From positions 58,570-122,569 of the forward strand of contig CAWDZB010000014.1 of the NCBI GenBank assembly GCA_963806685.1: a stretch of 64,000 nt of DNA, read 5' to 3'. The DNA is from DDH964 sp963806685. Its GTDB lineage: Bacteria; Desulfobacterota; Desulfuromonadia; Desulfuromonadales; DDH964. The number at the start of each line of letters is the position of its first letter. Position 1 is the first letter of the stretch. A program made the position numbers and the translations under genes. Below the pieces are notes generated by a model. The model did no database searches and was not told the DNA's origin. It was given only the letters and a program-made list of their open reading frames with translations. This document shows positions 16,393-22,937 of this stretch, in pieces.

Positions 16393-17271
16393 TTAGGCGT
16401 TCTCCGCTTTACCGACCACCGTCTCGTCTTCCGCTTCCATGATGCCGAATTCCATCAGCAGCTCCTCAAGCTCTTCCATTTCCAGCGGGGTCGGGACGAC
16501 GAACATCTTGTTCTCGGAGATCTTGCGGGCCAGTTCGCGATACTCTTCGGCCTGCTTGTGCTCCGGGGAGTACTCGATGACGGTCATGCGGCGCAATTCG
16601 GCGCGCTGAACCTGATTGTCGCGGGGGACGAAGTGGATCATCTGGGTGCCAAGCTTGGCGGCGAGGGCCTCGATGAGGTCGGCCTCGCGGTCGGTGTTAC
16701 GGCTGTTGCAGATCAGGCCGGCCAAGCGTACGCTGCCGGAGGCGGCGTACTTGACGATCCCTTTGCAGATGTTGTTGGCGGCGTACATGGCCATCATCTC
16801 GCCGGAGACGACGATGTAGATCTCCTGGGCCTTGTTCTCGCGGATCGGCATGGCGAAGCCGCCGCAGACGACGTCGCCGAGGACATCATAGAAGACGAAG
16901 TCGAGGTCGGGGGTGTAGGCGCCCTCCTCCTCAAGGAAGTTGATGGCGGTGATGACGCCGCGGCCGGCGCAGCCGACGCCCGGCTCGGGGCCGCCCGACT
17001 CGACGCACTTGATGTCGCCGTAGCCCCATTTAAGAACATCCTCCAACTCCAGGTCCTCGACGGTGCCGAGTTCGCGGACCTTGTCCATGACCGTCTCCTG
17101 CGCCTTGGCATGCAGGATCAGGCGGGTCGAGTCGGCCTTGGGGTCGCAGCCGATGATCATCACCTTCTTGCCGAGGGCGGCGAGACCTGCCACGGTGTTC
17201 TGGGTGGTGGTGGATTTGCCGATGCCGCCCTTGCCGTAGATCGCGATCTGACGAAGTTTTTTCTCAGCCAT
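16393..17271 (-). CDS. nifH: Nitrogenase iron protein (dinitrogenase reductase)
   Basis: 292-aa Fe protein homodimer that hydrolyses ATP and feeds electrons to NifDK. Walker A GKGGIGKST at 13-21; [4Fe-4S] ligands C101 in GVGCAGRG and C136 in DVVCGGFAMP. R104 of CAGRG is the position ADP-ribosylated by DraT in other diazotrophs, which fits draT and draG 2-5 kb away. ATG at 17271 follows GTGAGGACAG. The 300-base leader carries a sigma-54 promoter and two terminator-like hairpins. Confidence 0.98.
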   Translation of the reverse strand: MAEKKLRQIAIYGKGGIGKSTTTQNTVAGLAALGKKVMIIGCDPKADSTRLILHAKAQETVMDKVRELGTVEDLELEDVLKWGYGDIKCVESGGPEPGVGCAGRGVITAINFLEEEGAYTPDLDFVFYDVLGDVVCGGFAMPIRENKAQEIYIVVSGEMMAMYAANNICKGIVKYAASGSVRLAGLICNSRNTDREADLIEALAAKLGTQMIHFVPRDNQVQRAELRRMTVIEYSPEHKQAEEYRELARKISENKMFVVPTPLEMEELEELLMEFGIMEAEDETVVGKAENA

Positions 17272-17375
17272 GATACTGTCCTCACTTTCTGTGGTGTTTA
17301 TTCGGCAACCGCCGCGCCGTCCCCCGAGGCGGCATCCTCGTTGATGGGTCCGAGGTCGGTACGGTGCTTGCCCTG

Positions 17376-17415
17376 AAAAACTGAATTGCCCCACCCGGCC
17401 GTTCCGGGTGGGGCA
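17376..17415 (-). terminator. Second (promoter-distal) leader hairpin before nifH
   Basis: 11-bp GC stem (17388-17398 with 17404-17414) around the loop AACGG; on the minus strand it is followed by ATTCAGTTTTTC. It lies 117 bases before the nifH ATG, inside the nifH transcript, so it can only work as a conditional terminator. Its apex shares the CCGGAACGG sequence with the first hairpin. Confidence 0.75.
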
Positions 17416-17476
17416 TCCTTGCCCGGCGGCGCCGCCCTGGCACCGCGCTATTCGTGAATAATTTTTAATAGTCCAG

Positions 17477-17517
17477 GAAAACAGTCAAAGCCCGCCGGAA
17501 CCGTTCCGGGCGGGCTT
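17477..17517 (-). terminator. First leader terminator hairpin before nifH
   Basis: Stem AAGCCCGCC paired to GGCGGGCTT (17488-17517) with an inner self-complementary CCGGAACGGTTCCGG, followed on the minus strand by TTTGACTGTTTTCC. It lies 57 bases downstream of the -12 element, again upstream of nifH. Confidence 0.72.
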
Positions 17518-17531
17518 CATCGTTGAATAAG

Positions 17532-17549
17532 GAGCACGGCGGCGTGCTC
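17532..17549 (-). promoter_or_regulatory. Hexaloop hairpin in nifH leader
   Basis: Minus-strand RNA folds as GAGCAC-GCCGCC-GTGCTC: 6-bp stem with a six-base loop (G at position 4, G rather than A at position 1). It lies in the same place between promoter and first terminator as the nifB hexaloop hairpin, which suggests a shared RNA-binding regulator. Confidence 0.45.
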
Positions 17550-17573
17550 GATCGTGCATGTGACCCACCTTAC

Positions 17574-17589
17574 AGCATCGGCCGTGCCA
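17574..17589 (-). promoter_or_regulatory. Sigma-54 promoter of nifHDK
   Basis: Minus strand TGGCACGGCCGATGCT matches TGGCACG-N4-TTGC with exact GG/GC spacing. Eleven of the first and last core bases agree with the nifB promoter. It lies 303 bases before the nifH ATG. No clear TGT-N10-ACA NifA site was found just upstream. Confidence 0.82.
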
Positions 17590-17898
17590 AGTTTTCAGAA
17601 TAAGCCCAACTGGCCGAATTTTCAGGCTTCGCTTGGTATTGAACGGGATCATCGGAAGACCGATGAAGTGGTATCAGGTGTCCAGAACTTCAGCAGCGAC
17701 TGCCCAAGGAATGGTCAGTCCCACTCCCGCACAGCCCCTGCAACCATCGACATTCGGCCGTCGCAGCTTCGGCCTTTACCGCCTGGCGGCCGCGGCAGAG
17801 CCAAGGCTGGCCGGCCGGGCCGAGCACCTGGCCCAGCACCGCCATTTCCGGGTCAAATTCGAGAACCTTCAGGAATCTCTGCATTGCGAGGGAAGCAG
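17590..17898. other. Region upstream of the nifH promoter, no supported gene
   Basis: About 310 bases between the nifH promoter and the hairpin ending the next gene. A 64-codon minus-strand frame (17690-17884) starts without a ribosome binding site and has no recognisable domain. The stretch may hold enhancer-binding sites for the sigma-54 activator; I could not identify them. Confidence 0.5.
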
Positions 17899-17930
17899 AG
17901 CGCCGGGTCCCCGACGAGGAACCCGGCGCT
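17899..17930 (-). terminator. Terminator-like hairpin after the Cys-rich gene
   Basis: 10-bp perfect stem AGCGCCGGGT/ACCCGGCGCT, 25 bases past the stop at 17956. Only a weak T-rich tail (CTGCTTCCC) follows on the minus strand. Confidence 0.5.
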
Positions 17931-17955
17931 GGTCCTTCCGGCTTTGGGGAATGGT

Positions 17956-18421
17956 TCAGGAGAAGCCGCGACGGCTGTAGAGCTGCATGTCGCGGCCGCT
18001 GATGATTTCGGCATAAAGGCAGCCGATGCGCCGGCAGATGCCAATGACGTTGGCAAAATTGGCCTTGGGGGCGGTAAACAAGGTCACCAGGTCGGCACCG
18101 CAGGGACAGGCGTTGTAGACCGGCAGGGGCTCATCGCCGGTCAGGCAGCAGAGTTCGACGACCTCCCCTCCGGTCCGCTCGAAATCTAAAAATTTGCGGT
18201 TCTTGTCGCCGATGATCGGGCTCAACGACAGCAGTCTCTGTCGGGTTGTGGTACGCAGCTTGATGGTCAGCCCCGGCAGGCCGTCGAAGGTCGCCAGGTC
18301 GGTGAGCAGACTATGCCCAATTGTGGCAATAGCATTCGCTCACCAGGCGGTCGCGCACATTCTCTTCGTCGGTACTGACCCCGCGTGGAGTGTTTCTGCC
18401 TCCCTTCCTGAACAGGCCCAT
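17956..18421 (-). pseudogene. Cys-rich, zinc-ribbon-like protein of unknown function, frameshifted
   Basis: An ATG at 18421 with an excellent GGGAGGAAAG site opens MGLFRKGGRNTPRGVSTDEE and runs through VSECYCHNW to a TAG at 18311-18313. The homologous-looking remainder resumes in another frame (SLLTDLATFDGLPGLTIKLR) and continues to the stop at 17956. Cys pairs recur: CYCHN near the break, CCLTGDEPLPVYNACPCG and CRRIGC. If two bases are restored at about 18317 the break reads CHNCGHSLLTD, a better zinc ribbon, so a deletion is likely. Intact length would be about 155 aa. Its place between the ferredoxin gene and nifH suggests a nitrogen-fixation link, but I recognise no family. Confidence 0.6.
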
Positions 18422-18524
18422 GGGTCTTTCCTCCCGTCCCGCTGCAGTTTTGCAGGCTGGCAATTCAAAACAACAGCAATTCACTGGGGTTCAGTATAGG
18501 CCCTGAACCGTGGAGGATCTGCCC

Positions 18525-18560
18525 AAAAGAAGCGCGGCGCCCCGGAAGCGAGGCGCCGCG
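18525..18560 (-). terminator. Terminator after the ferredoxin gene
   Basis: 9-bp stem CGCGGCGCC (18533-18541 with 18552-18560), followed on the minus strand by CTTCTTTTGG. It separates the macrodomain-ferredoxin unit from the Cys-rich gene. Confidence 0.6.
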
Positions 18561-18603
18561 AAAAAAATTGGCCGGATGCGGCCTTTGCAAAAACTGGTGG
18601 CGG

Positions 18604-18783
18604 TCAGTCCTCGACAAAATCAATGGCTTGGTAAGGGCAGGCGGCGATGCAGATTCCGTCGAGGTCGCAGCGGCTTTCGTCGATGACCGCGATACCGTCG
18701 ACAATGGCAATCGCTCCCTCGGGGCAGGCCTTCACGCATTCCCCGGAAGCGCAGCACTTCTTCGGGTCGACCACGAGTTTCAT
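18604..18783 (-). CDS. Atypical dicluster ferredoxin, 59 aa
   Basis: Short 4Fe-4S ferredoxin: MKLVVDPKKCCASGECVKAC then CDLDGICIAACPYQAIDFVED. In both motifs the second of the four Cys ligands is replaced, by Ser13 in the first (C10-x2-S-x2-C16-x3-C20) and by Asp in the second (C39-x2-D-x2-C45-x3-C49). CxxDxxC is known from Pyrococcus ferredoxin, where Asp ligates the cluster; the Ser variant is less common. The ATG overlaps the stop of the macrodomain gene (ATGA), so they are translationally coupled. Electron partner unknown; nearby nitrogenase and DraG are candidates. Confidence 0.85.
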   Translation of the reverse strand: MKLVVDPKKCCASGECVKACPEGAIAIVDGIAVIDESRCDLDGICIAACPYQAIDFVED

Positions 18784-19325
18784 GTCGTTTCCGTTCCTTT
18801 CCCACCCGCTTCGAGTTCACGGCTGGCGCGCCGGTACTCTTCCAGGTCCGCGACACTGAAGCAGACGAATATCACCCTTTTTACCACATTCTGCGCCGCG
18901 AGAACATCCCGAACCGTGGTCAGGGCAATGCGGCAGGCCCGGGCGAGGGGAAAACGGTAGGCACCGGTGCTGATCGACGGAAAGGCAATACTTTGCAGGC
19001 CGCGCTCACGGGCCAGTGCCAGGCTGCTCCGGTAGCAGTCGGCGAGCAGCCGCTCCTCGCCACGGTCGCCGCCGTGCCAAACCGGGCCGACGGTGTGGAT
19101 TACCGCCCTGGCCGGCAGGTCGTAGCCGGCCGTGAGCCGCGCCTCCCCGGTCGGGCAGCCGCTGAGGGTGCGACACTCCTCAAGCAGACGGTGCCCGGCG
19201 GCTCGGTGAATGGCACCGTCCACCCCCCCGCCGCCGAGCAGCGACTGGTTGGCGGCATTGACGATGGCGTCGACCTGGATGCGGGTGATGTCGCCCTGGA
19301 TTATCTCGATCTGCGCTTTGCTCAT
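18780..19325 (-). CDS. Macrodomain protein (O-acetyl-ADP-ribose deacetylase, YmdB-like)
   Basis: 181-aa cytoplasmic ADP-ribose-binding enzyme. Motifs in order: DITRIQVDAIVNAANQSLLGGGGVDGAIH (the NAAN and GGGGVDGAIH catalytic signature), CPTGEARLTAGYDLPAR, VIHTVGPVWHGG and SIAFPSISTGAYRFP, which caps the diphosphate. Members remove the acetyl group from O-acetyl-ADP-ribose, or ADP-ribose from acidic residues. It lies directly downstream of draG and coupled to a ferredoxin gene, so its substrate may come from the DraT/DraG cycle or NAD metabolism; this is inference. Confidence 0.9.
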   Translation of the reverse strand: MSKAQIEIIQGDITRIQVDAIVNAANQSLLGGGGVDGAIHRAAGHRLLEECRTLSGCPTGEARLTAGYDLPARAVIHTVGPVWHGGDRGEERLLADCYRSSLALARERGLQSIAFPSISTGAYRFPLARACRIALTTVRDVLAAQNVVKRVIFVCFSVADLEEYRRASRELEAGGKGTETT

Positions 19326-19476
19326 GGCCAGCTCTCCTCTGCGGCCTGCCCCCCCCTCAGCCTGGCGCCTGGAGGAGGTTCAGGCAGGCCATGGCCGGCG
19401 GCCAGCGGTCGACAACCATGGCAACAGGGGGAGCAGAAAGCTCATGCAGCCGTTATAGCGGGGGGAAGCGGGGGTG

Positions 19477-20391
19477 TCAACTATTCGCCGCGGCACTCCA
19501 GGGCGAGAGACGGGTCAGCCGCACCGCCAGTTCGTCGGCCTCTTCGCGCACGCGGGGATTGAGCTTCTTCAGCCATTTGGCCGGCAGGCTGTCGAGCCCG
19601 TAGAAGGCACCGGCGATCATGCCGGCGATCGCCCCGGTGGTGTCGGCATCCCCGCCCTGGTTGACCACGCCGATCAGGCATTCGGCGAAGTCGGCGGTGC
19701 TGAACAGGTAATGGAATACAGTCTGCAGCGTCTCCACCACGTAGGCGCCGGCATGGCCATGGTAGTTATTGAAGCGGAAGTTGGGATGGGCGGCGACCAG
19801 CTCCCGTGTCAGGGCATGGAGTTGGAAGCGGTCGGCGCCGAGGATCGCCTGCTGGACCATGCGGCCGACGGTCACACAGGCGGCGTCGGAGAGGGGGTGG
19901 TTGTGGGTGATACGGGCCTGCTCCACGGCACAACGGGCCAGCAGCTCTTTGTCACCAAGGGCAAAGAGTGCCACTGGCGCCATGCGCATCACCCCGCCAT
20001 TGCCAGCGTCCCATTCATTATAGGGGACCTGCAACACCCCGTCGAGCATGTAGCTGCGGATTCCCTTGCGGCAGGTTGCACCGATGTCGATCGGCTTGCT
20101 GCGCATCCAGATCACGAAATTGTCGGCGATCCCTGGCAGGTCCCAGCCACCGCCGCCGACCAGGGCCCGGGCCAGGGCAAGGGACATTTCGGTATCGTCG
20201 GTCACCTCGCCGGCCTTGAGGTGCAGCCAGCCGCCGCCGACGATCTTGCGATGGACCTTGTAGCGGGCGCGGATCTCCCCGGGGGTCATGAACTCGGTGG
20301 TAGCCCCGAGGGCATCGCCGAGGGCGAGGCCGAGGAAGGCGGCGCGGGCGCGGTTTATGACCTCGCTCGATCTTTCTTTGGAAATTGCCAT
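19477..20391 (-). CDS. draG: ADP-ribosyl-[dinitrogenase reductase] hydrolase DraG
   Basis: 304-aa di-metal ADP-ribosylarginine hydrolase that removes ADP-ribose from NifH and restores nitrogenase activity. All metal motifs are intact: LGLALGDALGATTEF, VTDDTEMSLALA, NGGVMRMAPVALF, ITHNHPLSDAACV and QGGDADTTGAIAGMIAGA. ATG at 20391. An insertion sequence now lies 32 bases before the start, so the ancestral draT-draG operon is split and draG may depend on a promoter within or beyond the element. Confidence 0.95.
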   Translation of the reverse strand: MAISKERSSEVINRARAAFLGLALGDALGATTEFMTPGEIRARYKVHRKIVGGGWLHLKAGEVTDDTEMSLALARALVGGGGWDLPGIADNFVIWMRSKPIDIGATCRKGIRSYMLDGVLQVPYNEWDAGNGGVMRMAPVALFALGDKELLARCAVEQARITHNHPLSDAACVTVGRMVQQAILGADRFQLHALTRELVAAHPNFRFNNYHGHAGAYVVETLQTVFHYLFSTADFAECLIGVVNQGGDADTTGAIAGMIAGAFYGLDSLPAKWLKKLNPRVREEADELAVRLTRLSPWSAAANS

Positions 20392-20423
20392 AAAGGATGT
20401 TTTGAATTTTTGGTTTTAAGTTT

Positions 20424-20449
20424 GGTAATTCCTAGCCAAACCGGACCAA
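20424..20449 (+). repeat. Left terminal inverted repeat of the IS
   Basis: Begins GGTAATTCCTAGCC and pairs with 21230-21255. One mismatch in 26 bases. Confidence 0.93.
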
Positions 20450-20467
20450 TGGTAGACTGGTTTGGCG

Positions 20468-21247
20468 ATGAGACAGTGCCCGGAATGTGAACGAAAGTGG
20501 GCTTATAAACTCTCCGACGGACGGTTTAAGTGCCGGGCCTGTGGGCATCGATATAGTTGGACATCGGTCTGGGACTCTAGCCGTCTTTCAGAACCGACAA
20601 AGCGTCGTCTGGTTGAGCGGTTTGCCTTTGGTGTTCCAGTTTATCGCCAACGTTTCCGGGACGATGCCAGTAGTTCCGCCAAAGAGAGATTTTACCGTCT
20701 AATCCGTGCCTGTTGTGCTCACGAAGAACAACTTCGCGAAGCCTTTGCAGGAGCCATCGAATGCGACGAAACCACCTTTGGCGGGCATCGCAAGGGCAAA
20801 CGTGGCTGGGGCGCCGCCGGCAAGGTAATCGTCTTTGGCCTCATCCAACGCAACGGTACGGTAAAGGCGTCTCCGATTGCAGCACACAATCGGAACGAGG
20901 TCATGAGACAGATCCAGGAGCACACTTTGCCTGGTTCGTTGTACTACACCGACGAGTGGCAAGCCTATGCAACCTTACGGTTGCGAGGCAGCCATGTTGT
21001 CATCCGAAAAGAGCAGGGTCGCCCTAAGGGACGTGACCACGTTAACGGCATCGAAGGGTTCTGGTCCTATGCGAAAAACTGGCTGACTCCTTACCGTGGA
21101 GTACCCCGCAAATTTTTCCATCTTTACCTGGGAGAAATTTGCTACCGGTTTAATCATCGCACAGAGGACTTAGAGCCGATTATTATCAACAAGTTAAAGG
21201 CGATTAGTATCCAAGAAATACGACCTCTTTTGGTCCGGTTTAGCTAG
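20468..21247 (+). CDS. IS1595-family transposase (ISXO2-like)
   Basis: 259-aa DDE-type transposase. An N-terminal zinc ribbon (CPECERKW...CRACGHRY) precedes the catalytic ISXO2-like domain: first Asp in GAIECDETTFGG, second Asp in YTDEWQAY, and the third region HVNGIEGFWSYAKNWL. The stop codon lies inside the right inverted repeat. The ATG at 20468 was preferred over a TTG two codons earlier; an in-frame TAG blocks further extension. Frame and motifs intact, so probably active. Confidence 0.93.
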   Translation: MRQCPECERKWAYKLSDGRFKCRACGHRYSWTSVWDSSRLSEPTKRRLVERFAFGVPVYRQRFRDDASSSAKERFYRLIRACCAHEEQLREAFAGAIECDETTFGGHRKGKRGWGAAGKVIVFGLIQRNGTVKASPIAAHNRNEVMRQIQEHTLPGSLYYTDEWQAYATLRLRGSHVVIRKEQGRPKGRDHVNGIEGFWSYAKNWLTPYRGVPRKFFHLYLGEICYRFNHRTEDLEPIIINKLKAISIQEIRPLLVRFS

Positions 21248-21255
21248 GAATTACC
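21230..21255 (-). repeat. Right terminal inverted repeat of the IS
   Basis: Reverse complement of 20424-20449 with one mismatch; contains the transposase stop codon. Confidence 0.93.
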
Positions 21256-21304
21256 TTAAGTTTTGAGTCCACAACACAAAACCCAAAACATAAAACTCAA
21301 AACG
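21256..21304. repeat. AT-rich TTTTGAG palindromic repeat, split by the IS
   Basis: With 20400-20423 this makes a TTTTGAGTTTT/AAAACTCAAAA inverted repeat in otherwise GC-rich DNA. A related copy is at 41450-41511 between nuoJ and nuoI. The IS target site TTAAGTTT lies inside it. Confidence 0.6.
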
Positions 21305-21315
21305 GCCTTTTCTGC

Positions 21316-22095
21316 TTAGCCGCTCAGCACCTTCACCTCGAACTCGCCACCGATCACCATCACCTCGCCTTCCCCCTTGAGCAAAGAACGGGGAAGAAGG
21401 TCGCCCTGGAAGAAGATTTTGGGCAGTGGCACCTCGGCCTCCAGCACCCGGCTGCCGAACTCCCAGGCCCGCTCGAAATCGGTGGTGAAGGAGACCAGGT
21501 TGTTGAGCCGGACCAGGTAACGGTTTTTACCGAGGGTTTCGAGGATGCGATGTTCGGCGAAGTCGTTGATGCCGCGATAGAGGGTCAGATGGGTGAGGTC
21601 GGGGTGGCGGCGCTGCAGTTCATACTGGACGAACTCGTAGAGGATGTCGAACTGCTGGTTGATGGCGTTGCTGCGAGCCGCCCCCTGCATGCGGTCGACC
21701 GTGTAGCGAAAATAGACCTCGCTGTGGATGTCCCCGATGGCCGCGCGGTGAAAGGTCGGGGACAGGCCGAGGCGGCTTTCCGCCCACCCCTTGAGCACCG
21801 CCCCCTCGCGGGAGTTGGCGTCGAACATCCAGCCGCGCAGATAGCGCAGGTAGCTGTTCTTGAGGCTCTTGCGTCCGCGCAGGCTGGCTTCCTGCTGCCA
21901 CTGGTGGAGCTGAAAAGTGACATCCATGTAGTCATGGAACAGGGCCGCCCGCTGCAGGGGGTCGGCGAGACCGTCCAACCGCTCGAAAAGGAGCCGGTTG
22001 GCCTGCCGCACGCCCTGAATCTCCAGCTGCTGGGGATGGCGGTTGTAATGCCGGGAGGCGATCGCCCAGGGAGGAAGGTTGCAGAGGTTAATCAT
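21316..22095 (-). CDS. draT: NAD+-dinitrogenase-reductase ADP-ribosyltransferase DraT
   Basis: 259-aa mono-ADP-ribosyltransferase that inactivates NifH by modifying one arginine when ammonia rises or energy falls. Starts MINLCNLPPWAIASRHYNRH, a conserved DraT opening. The R-S-E class elements are LTLYRGIND, LVSFTTDFERAWEFG and the ExE-type GEGEVMVIGGEFEV. Upstream sequence contains a palindrome and no clear ribosome binding site, so the ATG at 22095 rests on family alignment. It follows the ANTAR regulator gene and precedes draG, from which it is now separated by the IS. Confidence 0.94.
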   Translation of the reverse strand: MINLCNLPPWAIASRHYNRHPQQLEIQGVRQANRLLFERLDGLADPLQRAALFHDYMDVTFQLHQWQQEASLRGRKSLKNSYLRYLRGWMFDANSREGAVLKGWAESRLGLSPTFHRAAIGDIHSEVYFRYTVDRMQGAARSNAINQQFDILYEFVQYELQRRHPDLTHLTLYRGINDFAEHRILETLGKNRYLVRLNNLVSFTTDFERAWEFGSRVLEAEVPLPKIFFQGDLLPRSLLKGEGEVMVIGGEFEVKVLSG

Positions 22096-22107
22096 GGAGT
22101 CAGTGAC

Positions 22108-22195
22108 ACGGGACGCGGAATGCGAAATCCGCCCCTGGTAAACAAATAGTGGTCTGCTTTCGTCCCACTTCTTCCATCCCGCGTCCCTCGTCCCT
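22108..22195. repeat. Inverted GGGACGCGG repeat between the ANTAR gene and draT
   Basis: GGGACGCGGAATG near 22110 faces CATCCCGCGTCCC near 22176-22188, an imperfect stem with a 50-base loop. Same core as the hairpin at 13126-13165. Confidence 0.45.
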
Positions 22196-22756
22196 CTATT
22201 CCATGAGCAGAATCGCTTCGGCCACTTCCTTGAGGGTCTTGCGCTTGTCCATGGCGATTTTCTGCATCTTGCGATAGGCCTCGGGCTCACTCATCCCCTT
22301 GGCGATCAGCACTCCTTTGGCCTTTTCGATCAGCTTGCGCGCTTCCAGGGTTTCCTTGAGGCTGGCCACTTCTTCGCGCAGGTTCGACACCGAGACGAAG
22401 TGGTGGATCGCCAGGTCGACGGCGGGGAAGAGCTGTTCTTCGCGAAACGGCTTGACGACGTAGCTCATGACCCCGGCGTTGCGGGCCTTCTCCACCGTCT
22501 CGGGATCGGCGGTTCCGGTCAGCAGAACGATCGGCGTCGGCGCCTCGATGCCTATTTTTTCGGCAGCCATGATACCGTCGAGCACAGGCATGGTCACGTC
22601 CATGACGATCAGCAGCGGCTTGCGCGTCCGGGCCAGTTCGACGGCCTGCTTGCCGTTTTCCGCTTCCAGAATCGAATCAAAGCCATATTTTTCAAGGGTC
22701 TCGGCCACCTGGCGGCGGATCAGGGGTTCGTCGTCAACAACCAACGCAGTCTTCAT
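22196..22756 (-). CDS. ANTAR-domain response regulator, probable nif transcription antiterminator (GnfR-like)
   Basis: 186-aa regulator. The receiver domain (about 1-120) has VVDDEPLIRR, phosphoacceptor Asp in VMDVTMPVLDG, and VVKPFREEQLFP. A coiled helix (LREEVASLKETLEARKLIEKA) leads into an ANTAR domain, KGVLIAKGMSEPEAYRKMQK followed by KTLKEVAEAILLM, which binds paired hairpins in nascent RNA. In Geobacter the GnfK/GnfR pair controls nif genes by antitermination, and here nifH and nifB leaders carry matching hairpins. The cognate kinase is not in the window. A sigma-54-like site lies at 22817-22832. Ribosome binding site TGAGGAG before the ATG. Confidence 0.9.
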   Translation of the reverse strand: MKTALVVDDEPLIRRQVAETLEKYGFDSILEAENGKQAVELARTRKPLLIVMDVTMPVLDGIMAAEKIGIEAPTPIVLLTGTADPETVEKARNAGVMSYVVKPFREEQLFPAVDLAIHHFVSVSNLREEVASLKETLEARKLIEKAKGVLIAKGMSEPEAYRKMQKIAMDKRKTLKEVAEAILLME

Positions 22757-22816
22757 AAGGTGGTTCTCCTCAGTTGATGATGGAGACCCGCTCCGGGCCC
22801 CGCTGCCCGTCTGTAC

Positions 22817-22832
22817 TGCATAAGGAATGCCG
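22817..22832 (-). promoter_or_regulatory. Possible sigma-54 promoter of the ANTAR regulator
   Basis: Minus strand CGGCATTCCTTATGCA keeps GG and GC at the right spacing and matches the last core bases, but departs from TGGCACG on the left side. 61 bases before the ATG. Confidence 0.35.
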
Positions 22833-22937
22833 CCTTCGAAAAACCGGCCGGTGGGAAAAATTTTTAACCGGTGCTAAACTTGGGGATGGCCGCTGTCCCT
22901 GGCCGCCATTTCGGTTCGTCGAAGGGAGCCCCCGACA

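Larger units (their letters stand above)
20424..21255. mobile_element. IS1595-family insertion sequence, complete, 832 bp
   Basis: Bounded by 26-bp terminal inverted repeats (20424-20449 and 21230-21255; 25 of 26 match) and flanked by a perfect 8-bp direct repeat TTAAGTTT (20416-20423 and 21256-21263), the target duplication length known for IS1595 elements. It carries one intact transposase gene. The base composition is lower in GC than the surroundings. It sits in an AT-rich palindromic repeat between draT and draG. Intact ends, gene and duplication point to a recent insertion. Confidence 0.93.

Noticed and set aside
17690..17884. 64-codon minus-strand frame upstream of the nifH promoter
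   Set aside because: No ribosome binding site, no recognisable motif, and placed where sigma-54 enhancer sites are expected.
18311..18313. Stop in the Cys-rich gene as a recoded amino acid
   Set aside because: It is TAG and the downstream homologous-looking part is in another frame, so readthrough would not restore the protein.
19326..19476. Small gene between draG and the macrodomain gene
   Set aside because: Only a 20-codon frame fits; no supporting signals.
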